A DNA stretch of 64,000 nucleotides from Haloarcula limicola. GTDB lineage: Archaea; Halobacteriota; Halobacteria; Halobacteriales; Haloarculaceae. The notes under the pieces are model-generated. The model was given only the letters and a program-made list of their open reading frames with translations, was not told the origin of the DNA and searched no databases. The translations under genes were made by a program, and so were the position numbers. Location of the stretch: positions 736,982 through 800,981 of the forward strand of contig NZ_WRXM01000002.1 in NCBI RefSeq assembly GCF_010119205.1, in the 5' to 3' direction. Shown here one piece after another: positions 7,125 to 15,789 of the stretch (positions are counted from its first letter, which is position 1; each line of letters begins with the position of its first letter).

Positions 7125-8855
7125 TTACGAGACTTCTATCGGGAACTCCCGGTCGGTCGTCCGACCGCGCTGTCGGCGCTCTTCACCCGGTTCGGGTTCC
7201 GAATCGGCAGCGTCCCAATCGATGGTGATCTTTCCGTCGGTCGGGGTGTCGATGTTCGCAGGCGGATCGAACGACATCTTATCGAGGGCCTCCAGCCCGA
7301 AGAAGGAGAACGCCCGCTGGCGGCCCGTGAACAGCGACGCGAACTGCTTGCGCGACATCGCACCGGGCCAGCCCCGCGGGTCCATGTAATACCGTCCGCG
7401 TGCGTACAGCGGTCGGACGACGTCGAACAGCGACGAGTGATAGAGCCACTGGTGGGCGCGCCGGATCGGGCTCGACATCTCGGTCTCCTGCGCCTGGCCG
7501 AGTTCGACCCCGGTGTGTTCGGTGTAGAGGTTCTCGACGTAGCGTCGGTACAGCGCCTTGTCCTCGCGGTACTCCAGAGGGATGTCCTGCCAGACCGACG
7601 CGAACTCCTGGTCCCACAGCGGCATCCACCACTCGTGGCCCCAGAACTCGTAGACATCCACGTCTCGCGTGATGAACTTGGCCTGGCGCTCCTGCCAGTA
7701 CCACTCTGCGATCGCCTTCGCAGCGTCGTCGGGATCGTCGTACTCGTCGGTTCCGACCTCGCGGAGGATGCGGTCGTCCAGCATCGAGTCGAAGCGCTCG
7801 TCGTCCCAGTCCCAGAGCTTGTAGTTGACGTTCGTGAGGAATTCGACGACCTTCTCCCGCCCGACGCGGTCAGTCTCCAAGATGTTGTTCGGGAAGTGTT
7901 CACTCGGCGAGACGGCCGTGTGACCCGGCATAAACACGGCGTCGTCGGGGATGCGTCCCTGTTTTTTCAGCTCCCAGACCGAGGGCCACGCGAGGTTGGC
8001 CCAACCGGGGAGCGCGCCGAAGTTGTACGAGAAGTCGTAGTAGTCTTCACGACGGCGGGAGTTGAACCAGTCGTCCCACTTGTCGTTCGTGTACTCGACG
8101 TACTCCCACGGGATGCCGACCTCGTTCGCGATCTTCTTGCTCACCTTGTGTTCCGAGTCCCACGACTTGCCGTAGCTGAAGGCCATGACGTCGTCGTACC
8201 CCAGATAATCGAGCATCAGGACGATGAGCCGCGAGTCGTAGCCGCCGCTGAGAGGGACGACGATGGTCCGGCCGTCCGCGAAGTCGATAGCTCGCTCGAA
8301 GGCCTCTACGAGCACGTCGTCTAACTGCTCTAGGAACTCCGCTTCACTACCGGAGGCGGATCCGGACGGCTGATAGCGATAGTACCGCTCCCGAGTCGCG
8401 GTATCGCGTCCGTCACCGACGGCGAGCAACTCGCCCGCCTGTAACTGCCGGAGGTCGGGATAGAGCGTCTCGCCGCCGGTGACGTAGCCGGTCACCTGAA
8501 ACTCGGCTTCGGCCAGCGGGTCCCGCGGCCGCTCACCTAACTGCTCTCGAATCCAGTGTGCGTCGTCGCCGAGATAGAGACTGCCGTCGGCCCATCCGTA
8601 GTAAAGCGGCATGGACTGGTCGCGGTCCACTGCAGCGTACACCTCGTCGGACGTTCGATGGACGACGGCGTAATACCCATTCAGATCGTCGAGGGCCGAG
8701 CGGAACTCCGCCTTCGACTCGGTCGAGCCGAAGCGGGCGGCGAGATCCGCCGCGTCGTGGCGTTCGTCATCGACGAAGGCAGTTCCCCGGGCGTATGTCC
8801 CGTCGTGGACCACCCAGGGATTAGCTTCGTCGAGATGAATTGAGACATCTACCAT
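7125..8855 (-). CDS. Asparagine-synthase-like protein with inactive glutaminase half
   Basis: 576 residues with the two-part asparagine synthetase B plan. The N-terminal region (about 1-160) resembles the Ntn glutaminase but starts 'MVDVSIHL' with no Cys2, so glutamine hydrolysis is not expected. The C-terminal synthase domain has the pyrophosphate loop 'PLSGGYDSR' (203-209) and continues through 'FSYGKSWDSEHKVSKKIANE'. Relatives in surface-polysaccharide loci are thought to amidate sugar uronic acids. Here it neighbours beta-helix and amino-sugar genes and has a second copy at 21374. It probably activates a carboxyl group with ATP and uses ammonia or another nucleophile. The substrate is unknown. 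Its promoter side has TATA-like GGTATATACC and CTATAAGTA on the minus strand. Confidence 0.75.
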   Translation of the reverse strand: MVDVSIHLDEANPWVVHDGTYARGTAFVDDERHDAADLAARFGSTESKAEFRSALDDLNGYYAVVHRTSDEVYAAVDRDQSMPLYYGWADGSLYLGDDAHWIREQLGERPRDPLAEAEFQVTGYVTGGETLYPDLRQLQAGELLAVGDGRDTATRERYYRYQPSGSASGSEAEFLEQLDDVLVEAFERAIDFADGRTIVVPLSGGYDSRLIVLMLDYLGYDDVMAFSYGKSWDSEHKVSKKIANEVGIPWEYVEYTNDKWDDWFNSRRREDYYDFSYNFGALPGWANLAWPSVWELKKQGRIPDDAVFMPGHTAVSPSEHFPNNILETDRVGREKVVEFLTNVNYKLWDWDDERFDSMLDDRILREVGTDEYDDPDDAAKAIAEWYWQERQAKFITRDVDVYEFWGHEWWMPLWDQEFASVWQDIPLEYREDKALYRRYVENLYTEHTGVELGQAQETEMSSPIRRAHQWLYHSSLFDVVRPLYARGRYYMDPRGWPGAMSRKQFASLFTGRQRAFSFFGLEALDKMSFDPPANIDTPTDGKITIDWDAADSEPEPGEERRQRGRTTDREFPIEVS

Positions 8856-9095
8856 GTCACCTCGTCGTTCAAGAAGTAGTGCTTTACTTATAGAGAAGGT
8901 ATATACCGTTATCTACGTGCTAAGCCCTCAGGACCGGGTCAATTAGCTGTAATTAGTTACAGGACGGGCAGTCGTTCGGTCGTTTCGTCATCTCGTCGCT
9001 GAGGTCCCTTACCGAGGAGACGAAGCGGTCGTCGTAGGGAAACGGTCACACGGGTGCAACAGTTTCTGCAACGGCCACCGAGCGACGCGGAAGCG

Positions 9096-9671
9096 TCAGT
9101 GCGGATCGGCGGCCCAGTCCCACAGTTCGCGGACCACCGGCGCGCCGTCGGCGAGCCACAGAATCGCCGCCAGCAGCAGCGGTCCGAAGTAGATGGCGAA
9201 GACGTACGGTCCCGCCGACGAGCCGAGCAGTTCGATGAACTCGCCGACGTAGTAGACGAACTTCTCGACGAACGAGAGCTCCGAGTGCGACCCGGGGAGG
9301 ACGACGACCGGCCAGAGCACGCGGGTGACGGTGTAGGCCCCGCCGGTCAGGACAGCGAGCATGACGTCGCCGACGAGGTGGGACCACCAGCCGACGAGCA
9401 CCGCCAGTCCGAGTCGGACCCGGTCGTACTTCCAGCCGACGGCGAGCGCCGCCAGCCCCAGCGGGACGGCGACGAAGACGGAGTGGGCGACCGCGTACCC
9501 GCTCGGAAACACGGACAGCGACCACGACAGCGGTTTGTCGACGAGGTCGGGCAGCTGCGTCGCGAGCGCGAGGACGATCACCTCACGGCCCGCGATGGTG
9601 TTGACCCCGAGCGCGCGACGAGTCAGCGAGTACAGCACGTAGCCGAAGGCGAGATGCCCCCAGGGGAACAT
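9096..9671 (-). CDS. Membrane-bound metal-dependent hydrolase (YdjM/DUF457-like)
   Basis: 191 residues beginning 'MFPWGHLAFGYVLYSL', the typical opening of the YdjM-like membrane family. His6 and the 'TQLPDLVDKPLSW' and 'HSVFVAVPLG' segments supply conserved Asp/His residues. 'WSHLVGDVMLAVLTGG' supplies a further His/Asp pair. About four or five hydrophobic segments place it in the cytoplasmic membrane. Its start overlaps the stop of the DUF1616 gene upstream (TGATG), so the two are co-transcribed. Bacterial members are induced in the SOS response, but the biochemical activity of the family is poorly known. Confidence 0.75.
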   Translation of the reverse strand: MFPWGHLAFGYVLYSLTRRALGVNTIAGREVIVLALATQLPDLVDKPLSWSLSVFPSGYAVAHSVFVAVPLGLAALAVGWKYDRVRLGLAVLVGWWSHLVGDVMLAVLTGGAYTVTRVLWPVVVLPGSHSELSFVEKFVYYVGEFIELLGSSAGPYVFAIYFGPLLLAAILWLADGAPVVRELWDWAADPH

Positions 9672-10678
9672 CAGTTCTCCCCCGACTCCCTGGGGTCGCC
9701 CGCGGGCCAGAAGCGCGCCTCGCGGTAGGCGTTCGCCGCCGACGGGTCGTCGGGCGCGTCGCCGCGGAAGAGCAGCACCTGCACGCGGACGTTCTCGCCG
9801 CCGCCCTCGAAGGTCTTCTCTATCTGCTCGGTCTCGCCGGCGGCGACCCCGGTCTGGAATCGGTCGGTGACGCGCTCCTCTCGGACCTGCGTCCGATTAT
9901 CGCCGACCGAGACCCGCTGACGCTTGACGACGACCGTGTACTGCATCTCCTCCTTCTCGTGGTTGGCGATGACGACGTTCGCCGGGACGGAGCCGCCGTC
10001 GACCGGCTCTTCGACGCCGAGTAGGTACTCGCCGTTCTCGTCCAGGAGGTAGAACTCCGTGGAGTCCTGGTCGTGCGACGGGAGCGTCGGGCCGACGGCC
10101 GCGTAGGCGACGCTGGAGAGCAACAGGAAGATGGTGGCGACCAGGACGAGGTTCAGGACGCGGTGGCGGTCGCTCTTGACCTCGAAGGGCGAGTGCTGTC
10201 GCGCACCGCGGCGACTCGTCGTGAAGTACTTCTCCAGACCCTCGGCGAGTCCGCCGCGGACTCGGAACCGGCGTTCGGCCGGGAGTCGGGCCCGGCGGAC
10301 GAACGCCGCCAGAGTCAGGACCGCCGTGACGACGATCGTGCCGCCGAACACCGGCGGGCCGCGGACGCCGTACGGCGTGAAGTTGGACACGAGCGCGATG
10401 ATCGGGACGATGGCGACCGACGCCGCGATGGCGAACCCGGCCCGTTCCAGCGGCGTCAGGCTCCACCCCTCGTCGTTTCGGGCCGCCTGGTTTCGGGGCG
10501 CGTCCGGATAGAAGAAGCTCACGAGCGCGTACCCCGGCAAGAAGAGAATAGCGGGCAGCAAGAGGGGGACCCTGAGCAGCGCTCCCCCGGGCGGTTCGAC
10601 TACCACGACGGCCGTCGCCGCCCCGAGCAACAGGAGCACGGCGAGTAGGTCGGCGACTGTACCGAGGCGTTCGTTCAT
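9671..10678 (-). CDS. DUF1616 membrane protein
   Basis: About 335 residues from ATG 10678. An in-frame TTG at 10732 would add 18 residues, but the ATG follows a CTTATCAGG element at a distance suited to a leaderless start. Several N-terminal membrane segments ('ADLLAVLLLLGAATAVVVV', 'LLLPAILFLPGYALVSFFYP', then 'SVAIVPIIALVSNF') match DUF1616. A further membrane span precedes a C-terminal extracellular beta-rich domain ('EYLLGVEEPVDGGSVPANVV', 'VVVKRQRVSVGDN'). DUF1616 proteins often sit beside surface-glycan or S-layer genes in haloarchaea. The function is unknown. It is coupled to the downstream YdjM-like gene. Confidence 0.8.
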   Translation of the reverse strand: MNERLGTVADLLAVLLLLGAATAVVVVEPPGGALLRVPLLLPAILFLPGYALVSFFYPDAPRNQAARNDEGWSLTPLERAGFAIAASVAIVPIIALVSNFTPYGVRGPPVFGGTIVVTAVLTLAAFVRRARLPAERRFRVRGGLAEGLEKYFTTSRRGARQHSPFEVKSDRHRVLNLVLVATIFLLLSSVAYAAVGPTLPSHDQDSTEFYLLDENGEYLLGVEEPVDGGSVPANVVIANHEKEEMQYTVVVKRQRVSVGDNRTQVREERVTDRFQTGVAAGETEQIEKTFEGGGENVRVQVLLFRGDAPDDPSAANAYREARFWPAGDPRESGEN

Positions 10679-11042
10679 CGGTTGGCCGGAAGCACCCGAG
10701 CCTGATAAGCGGTCAGGATCGTTCGAGTTCAACGGTTCTGAACCCGATCTGATAGCCGCCGCCTAAGGAAAACCGAGCCGAACGGGGGGTGATTTAGCCA
10801 CCCATTCAGCGACGACTGGCCGGGGGCTAAACGGCGGGAGCGCGCTTACCTCGCCCATAATAAAGCCCTGTCTGGTGCACTAGAAGTCTGAAGACGGCGG
10901 AGCGGCCGCCCAAATCGACCATGCATCCGAGTGAGCAAGGGACTGTCGCGCCGTGCGACGAACGACCGACCGAATCGCAGACCCCGTCCGCGCCTCGTTC
11001 GCGGGCGGCCGAACGATACCAGCCGAGACGGGTGAGCGACGG
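10679..11042. other. Intergenic region with a TATA-like element and a 42-codon leader ORF
   Basis: A TATA-like stretch (CATAATAAA, about 10855-10863) lies well upstream of the DegT gene. Downstream, ATG 10921 opens a 42-codon frame (MHPSEQGTVAPC...) ending in a TAG at 11047-11049 that overlaps the start of the aminotransferase gene (11043) in another frame. It may be a coupled leader or a chance ORF. The rest shows nothing recognisable apart from the promoter side of the DUF1616 gene. Confidence 0.3.
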
Positions 11043-12134
11043 ATGGTAGAGATCCCCATCGCGTCGCCGACGATCGGCGAGCCCGAGCGCGACCGCGTCC
11101 TCGATGTCCTCGACTCGGGCTACCTCGCCGCCGGCGACGTCGTCGAGGAGTTCGAGGCCGAGTTCGCCGACTACTGCGAGGCCGACCACGGCGTCGCGGC
11201 CACCAACGGGACCGCCGCGCTCCACGCCGCGCTCGAAGCGGTCGGCGTCTCCGAGGGCGCGAACGTGATCACGACGCCGTTCTCGTTCGTCGCCACCGCC
11301 AACACCATCCAGTTCGCGGGCGGGACGCCGGTCTTCGCCGACATCGACCCCGAGACGTACAACCTCGACCCCGAGAGCGTCGAGGAGAAGATCCGCGAGA
11401 GCGACGACCCGGTCGACGCCATCGTGGCGGTCCACCTCTACGGCCTGCCCGCCGAGATGGACGCGCTGCGGGACATCGCCGACGACTACGACGTGGCGCT
11501 CGTCGAGGACGCCTGTCAGGCACACGGCGCGCGCTACGACGGCGAGCCCGTCGGCGCGATCGGCGACGTCGGCTGTTTCAGCTTCTACCCGACGAAGAAC
11601 ATGACCTCGGGCGAGGGCGGGATGATAACGACCGACCGCCAGGACGTCGCCGACGCGGCCGAACGCTTCATCAACCACGGCCGCGAGGTCTCGGGCTACG
11701 ACCACGTCGAGGTCGGCCACAACTTCCGGATGACCAACATGGAGGCCGCCGTCGGCCTCGCCCAGCTCGAACGGCTCCCGGAGTTCAACCGCAAGCGCCG
11801 CGAGAACGCCCGGAAGCTGACCGAGCGACTCTCCGACACGCAGGTGGAGACGCCCACGGAACCCGAGAACCGCCGGCACGTCTACCACCAGTACACGGTC
11901 CGGTGTCCGGACCGCGAGGGGCTGAAAGAGACGCTCTCGGACCACGGCGTCGGCAGCGCGGTGTACTACCCGACGCCCATCCACGAGCTCGGAGCCTACG
12001 AGGAGTACAGCGCCTCGGCACCGGTCTCGGAGCGGGCCGCCGACGAAGCGCTCTCGCTTCCGGTCCACCCGGAGGTCGACGACGACGACATCGAGCAGAT
12101 AACCGCTGCCATCACTGAAACGCCGCTACTATGA
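11043..12134 (+). CDS. DegT/DnrJ/EryC1/StrS sugar aminotransferase (WbpE-like)
   Basis: 363 residues. It has 'VAATNGTAALHAALEAVGV' near residue 51, 'VEDACQAHGA' and the PLP-binding lysine in 'FYPTKNMTSGEGGM' (Lys185), all diagnostic of the DegT family of aldolase-like sugar aminotransferases. The start at 11043 gives the normal family N-terminus ('MVEIPIASPTIGEPER'). It overlaps the Gfo/Idh gene by four bases. With that oxidoreductase, the acyltransferase at 15205 and the dehydrogenase at 15786 it makes the gene set for UDP-2,3-diacetamido-2,3-dideoxy uronic acid. In that route it would transaminate the 3-keto sugar with glutamate. Exact substrate inferred. Confidence 0.9.
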   Translation: MVEIPIASPTIGEPERDRVLDVLDSGYLAAGDVVEEFEAEFADYCEADHGVAATNGTAALHAALEAVGVSEGANVITTPFSFVATANTIQFAGGTPVFADIDPETYNLDPESVEEKIRESDDPVDAIVAVHLYGLPAEMDALRDIADDYDVALVEDACQAHGARYDGEPVGAIGDVGCFSFYPTKNMTSGEGGMITTDRQDVADAAERFINHGREVSGYDHVEVGHNFRMTNMEAAVGLAQLERLPEFNRKRRENARKLTERLSDTQVETPTEPENRRHVYHQYTVRCPDREGLKETLSDHGVGSAVYYPTPIHELGAYEEYSASAPVSERAADEALSLPVHPEVDDDDIEQITAAITETPLL

Positions 12135-13120
12135 CAACGACTACACCCACCCCCGTCGGCGTGATCGGCGTCGGAAGCATGGGCCGCAACCACGCCCGCG
12201 TCTACCGCGAGCTTCCGACCACCGAACTCGTCGGCGTCTACGACGCGGACGAGGAGAACGCGCGCGCCGTCGCCGAGGAGTACGACACGCGCTATCGCTC
12301 GCTGGACGACCTGCTGTCGGCCGCCGAGGCCGTCTCCATCGCCGTCCCGACCCAGTACCACTACGACACCGCCCACGAGTGCATCGACGCGGGCGTCGAC
12401 GTCCTCGTCGAGAAGCCGTTCGTCTCCGACGCCGAGGAGGGCGAGCGCCTCATCGAGTTCGCCGACGAGCGCGACGTCAACATCCAGGTCGGCCACGTCG
12501 AGCGGTTCAACCCGGCGGTCAGCACCCTGCTGGACCTCGTCGAGGACCTCGACGTCATCGCCGTTGACGCCCACCGCCTCGGCCCGCCGCTCGACCGCGA
12601 GATCGACGAGTCGGCCGTGATGGACCTGATGATCCACGACATCGACATCCTGCTGGCGCTCGTCGACGACGAGGTCGAGTCGGTCGACGCGGTCGGCAAC
12701 CGCAACGCCCGCTACGCGAGCGCGAACCTCGCCTTCGAGTCCGGCGTCGTCGGGCAACTGACCGCCAGCCGCGTCACCCAGGAGAAGGTCCGGAAGCTCA
12801 CCATCTCCGCCGAGACCTGCCGCGTGACCGTCGACTACATCGACCAGACGCTGGAGGTCACCCGCGGCTCGGCCCCCGAGTACATCCGCGAGGACGGCGA
12901 GTTCACCCACCGCCACGAGAGCTTCGTCGAGCAGCTGAGCGTCGAGAACCGCGAGCCGCTGAAACACGAACTCGACGCCTTCGTCGAGTCGGTTCGCACC
13001 GGAGCCGAACCGCCGGTCACCGGCGAAGACGGCCTGCGCGCCCTCGAACTCGTCAAGGAGATCGACGAGCTCTCGAAGGACGCGACCCGCAAGACCCGCA
13101 AGCCCGCCACCACGCAGTAG
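12131..13120 (+). CDS. Gfo/Idh/MocA sugar oxidoreductase (WbpB-like)
   Basis: 329 residues with a Rossmann N-terminus ('GVIGVGSMGRNHARVYREL'), the catalytic 'EKP' motif in 'DVLVEKPFVSD', and 'VGHVERFNPAV', the signature of Gfo/Idh dehydrogenases. The C-terminal alpha/beta domain contains 'MDLMIHDIDILLAL'. Its ATG overlaps the DegT stop, a common pairing for making 3-amino-3-deoxy sugars: the oxidoreductase forms the 3-keto sugar that DegT aminates. In the WbpB/E pair NAD(H) is recycled through 2-oxoglutarate; whether that holds here is inferred. Cytoplasmic. Confidence 0.88.
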   Translation: MTTTTPTPVGVIGVGSMGRNHARVYRELPTTELVGVYDADEENARAVAEEYDTRYRSLDDLLSAAEAVSIAVPTQYHYDTAHECIDAGVDVLVEKPFVSDAEEGERLIEFADERDVNIQVGHVERFNPAVSTLLDLVEDLDVIAVDAHRLGPPLDREIDESAVMDLMIHDIDILLALVDDEVESVDAVGNRNARYASANLAFESGVVGQLTASRVTQEKVRKLTISAETCRVTVDYIDQTLEVTRGSAPEYIREDGEFTHRHESFVEQLSVENREPLKHELDAFVESVRTGAEPPVTGEDGLRALELVKEIDELSKDATRKTRKPATTQ

Positions 13121-13327
13121 CTCACTCGCCCGGCGGCGTCGTCCCGACGCCGCCTCGGTTCGTGGTCGATTCCCCTCGTTTTCTACGCTGTGACGCTCCG
13201 AGAACCGTCTCTCGGACGAAGACTCGCAAGCGGAGGTGTCCGGCTCGAAGAGACGAGTCGCCGGTCGTTCGGTAGCGACACCATCGAAAAGTGACCCGGT
13301 TCGGTGCCGAAGGAAGAGTGCGACGGC

Positions 13328-14896
13328 CTACAGCATACAGCGGAACGAATCGTCGTCGCTCCCGGACTCGGTCGGCGCGTCGGTGGCGGTCCGTCGCGTC
13401 GCCGTCTCCGTCGAGGCGTCCCCGGACGTGCCGTCCGACGTGTCAGTCGGCGCGTCCGTCGCCGTCGATTCCGACGTCTGGGTCGCGGTGTCGGTCGATT
13501 CTTTAGTCCGCGTCTCGGTCGGTTCCTGGGTCCGCGTTTCCGTCGGTTCCCGCGTCGTCTCCGTCGGCTCTTCGGTCGCCGTTTCGGTCGATTCCTGCGT
13601 CGCCGTTTCGGTCGGTTCCTGCGTCTCCGTCTCCGTGGATTCCTGCGTCGTCTCCTCCTCGGCGTCGGTGCCGGCGGTGAGCTTCACGAGCGTGTTCGTC
13701 CCCGAGGCGAGCAGGACCGCGTAGCCGCCGTCCTCGGTCTGGAGGACGTCGGCCACGCCGTCGGCCTCGGACTCCGTGAAGAGGTACCGCCACTGCTCGG
13801 TCCCGTCGCCGTCGGTGCGGACGACCGTCGGGGCGTACTCGGCAGCGGTGTCGACGCTCATGTAGCCGGCCACGGCGTAGCCGCCGTCCTCCGTTTCGAG
13901 GACGTGCTTCCCGAAGTCGGTATCCCCGGCGGGACCGTCGAACTCCGCGCGCCACGTACGCGCGCCGGAACCGTCGAGCTTCCCGAGGACCATGTCCTCG
14001 CGGCCCTCGTCGCGGCCGGTGTAGGCGTAGCCGCCGTCGCTCGTCAGCGCGAACTCGTGGTTGTACGGGGTCGCGCCGTAGTCGATCCCGAGCGTGACTC
14101 GCCGCTGAACCTCGCCGGCGGAATCGAGCACCAGTCCGGCACAGGTGTCGTCCGCATCGACCGCCGCGTGGTAGCCGCCGTCTCGCGGCCGGACCCACTC
14201 GACGCTGAAGCCGTCGTAGTTCTGTTCCCACGCGATGCTCCCCGAGCCGTCGAGCTTGGCGAGCCACGCGCTGCCTTCGAAGGTACCCCCGGCGAGGAAG
14301 CCGCCGTCGTCGGTCGCCGTCGCCGTCAGGAACAGCGAGTCGTCGCTGTTGCCCGCGTCGAGGTCGGCGCTCTCGTCGTCCTCGAAGGCGTCGTGCTGGA
14401 CGACCCACGCCACGTCGCCGCTCGCGGTCACCTTCGCCGCTTCGGCGACCTTACCGCCGACCAGATCGTCGCCGCCGTTAGTCGGATTCGTCGCGTATCC
14501 GACGACGACGACGCCGCCGTCCGCGGTCTGGACGATATCGCAGAGGGAGACGTCGTTCGTCTCCGGATCGCCGTCGTCGACGAACGCGACCCACTCGGTC
14601 GAGCCGTCGGCGGCCGCCTTGACTATCCCGTACTGCGCCCCGTCGCTCCCGGCCGGCGCGCCGGTGCCGGCGAGGGCGTAGCCGCCGTCGGCCGTCTGGG
14701 TCGCCGCGGTGAGGTGGACGTCGTACGCCTCGTCGCTGTAGTTCCGTTCCCACGCGACCGCGGGACCGCTTCCGCTCTCCGTCCGGGTCGCAGTGGCGCT
14801 GGCCGCGGTTCCGCCGACGAGCGCGGCACCGGCGGCCGCGAGACCGGTGACGAACGTTCGGCGGCCAATTCGGGCGGGGGGGCTGTCCTGAGACAT
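13328..14896 (-). CDS. Tat-exported seven-repeat beta-propeller protein with Thr-rich stalk
   Basis: About 522 residues from ATG 14896; an upstream in-frame start at 14926 would add 10. The Tat signal is 'IGRRTFVTGLAAAGAALVGG'. Seven blade-like repeats follow, each built around T-x-D-G-G-Y/F/V (TADGGYALAG, TADGGVVVVG, TDDGGFLAGG, PRDGGYHAAV, TSDGGYAYTG, TEDGGYAVAG, TEDGGYAVLL), consistent with a seven-bladed propeller. The last ~110 residues are Thr/Glu/Ser repeats of the form TET-x-x-EP/ES, a likely O-glycosylated stalk, ending 'DDDSFRCML' without a recognisable membrane anchor. It runs opposite to the amino-sugar genes and splits them. Confidence 0.8.
   Translation of the reverse strand: MSQDSPPARIGRRTFVTGLAAAGAALVGGTAASATATRTESGSGPAVAWERNYSDEAYDVHLTAATQTADGGYALAGTGAPAGSDGAQYGIVKAAADGSTEWVAFVDDGDPETNDVSLCDIVQTADGGVVVVGYATNPTNGGDDLVGGKVAEAAKVTASGDVAWVVQHDAFEDDESADLDAGNSDDSLFLTATATDDGGFLAGGTFEGSAWLAKLDGSGSIAWEQNYDGFSVEWVRPRDGGYHAAVDADDTCAGLVLDSAGEVQRRVTLGIDYGATPYNHEFALTSDGGYAYTGRDEGREDMVLGKLDGSGARTWRAEFDGPAGDTDFGKHVLETEDGGYAVAGYMSVDTAAEYAPTVVRTDGDGTEQWRYLFTESEADGVADVLQTEDGGYAVLLASGTNTLVKLTAGTDAEEETTQESTETETQEPTETATQESTETATEEPTETTREPTETRTQEPTETRTKESTDTATQTSESTATDAPTDTSDGTSGDASTETATRRTATDAPTESGSDDDSFRCML
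13440..13665 (-). repeat. Thr/Glu-rich tandem repeats in the stalk of the propeller protein
   Basis: The 3' part of the propeller gene consists of imperfect repeats of about 24 bp encoding T-x-T-x-E-P/S-T-E units (TETQEPTE, TATQESTE, TATEEPTE, TTREPTE, TRTQEPTE, TRTKESTD). Slippage within such repeats would change stalk length. Threonine density fits O-glycosylation on the cell surface. Confidence 0.7.
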
Positions 14897-15000
14897 GCGT
14901 CCCGTATTATGTCGAGCTACCCGCATTATTATGAATTAGATAAGCGGCGTTTTCAGCGCCTGAACTGCGTGTTTTCGTCGGGACTGCCGCCGCATAACCC

Positions 15001-15086
15001 TTATCGCCTTTATAATAAACCCGGTAGGGGTACTCCGTTGGAATAGCCCACGGGCCGGACCGGCCCGAGGGGGAAACGTGATTCCG
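15001..15086 (+). promoter_or_regulatory. Strong TATA-like element upstream of the acyltransferase operon
   Basis: TTTATAATAA at 15009-15018 is the clearest AT-rich promoter-like element in this stretch. It predicts a start near 15040 and a leader of roughly 45 nt before the small ORF at 15087. A purine-rich GAGGGGGAAA (15067-15076) precedes that ORF. The region also carries the divergent promoter of the propeller gene. Confidence 0.4.
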
Positions 15087-15203
15087 ATGAAATCGAGCAA
15101 GACACTGGTGGTCCTCGCGAGCATCGCCACAGTCGGCCTTCTCCTGCGCCGATTCAACAGCAGCGGCGCGGCCGCAGCCGACGTCGGCGACACAGAGGTG
15201 TAG
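15087..15203 (+). CDS. 38-residue single-span membrane peptide
   Basis: ATG 15087 opens a 38-codon frame starting '[20 protein letters not shown]', a positively charged N-terminus followed by one hydrophobic span and then '[18 protein letters not shown]'. Its TAG is one base before the acyltransferase ATG (15205), so the two would be translated together. The sequence reads like a real small membrane protein: charged start, single helix, acidic tail. I do not recognise a family. It could recruit the pathway enzymes to the membrane or be a leader peptide. Confidence 0.5.
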   Translation: MKSSKTLVVLASIATVGLLLRRFNSSGAAAADVGDTEV

Positions 15204-15204
15204 C

Positions 15205-15789
15205 ATGGCTGCGACAGACCTGGGCCGCGACTGTGACATCGACGAGGGCGCGACGGTCGGCTACCGTCACAGCGAGGACGCCGACCCGACCGTCGTCGGC
15301 AACGACGCCCGCATCCGCTCGGGGACGACGATCTACACCGACGTCGAGATCGGCGAGAACCTCATCACCGGGCACGACGTCCTCGTGCGCGAGAACACGA
15401 CCATCGGCGACGACGTCGTCGTCGGGACCGACACCGTCATCGACGGCGAGACGACGATCGGGTCCGACGTCAGCCTCCAGACGGGCGTCTACGTACCGCA
15501 GAACACGACCATCGGTGACAACGTCTTCGTCGGACCGAAGGCCGTGCTGACGAACGACCAGTATCCCATCAGACAGAAGTCCGAACTCGTCGGCCCGACC
15601 ATCGAGGACGGCGCCTCCATCGCGGCGAACGCGACGATTCTCCCCGGCGTCACCGTCGGCGAGGACGCCTTCGTGGCCGCCGGAGCCATCGTCACCGACG
15701 ACGTCCCGGCGGAGACGCTCGCCATCGGCGCACCGGCGGAAGAGAAACCCCTTCCCGAGCAGCTCAGCGGCGGAAACCAGATAGCATGA
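15205..15789 (+). CDS. Hexapeptide-repeat acyltransferase (WbpD-like)
   Basis: 194 residues dominated by left-handed beta-helix hexapeptides ('[13 protein letters not shown]', '[13 protein letters not shown]', '[13 protein letters not shown]', '[13 protein letters not shown]'). The catalytic loop region contains 'TNDQYPIR', as in N-acetyltransferases acting on UDP-3-amino sugars (WbpD/WlbB type). The C-terminal '[21 protein letters not shown]' is the usual trimer edge. It lies one base after the 38-codon membrane peptide and overlaps the dehydrogenase by four bases. Predicted to acetylate the 3-amino group made by the DegT enzyme using acetyl-CoA. Confidence 0.88.
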   Translation: MAATDLGRDCDIDEGATVGYRHSEDADPTVVGNDARIRSGTTIYTDVEIGENLITGHDVLVRENTTIGDDVVVGTDTVIDGETTIGSDVSLQTGVYVPQNTTIGDNVFVGPKAVLTNDQYPIRQKSELVGPTIEDGASIAANATILPGVTVGEDAFVAAGAIVTDDVPAETLAIGAPAEEKPLPEQLSGGNQIA

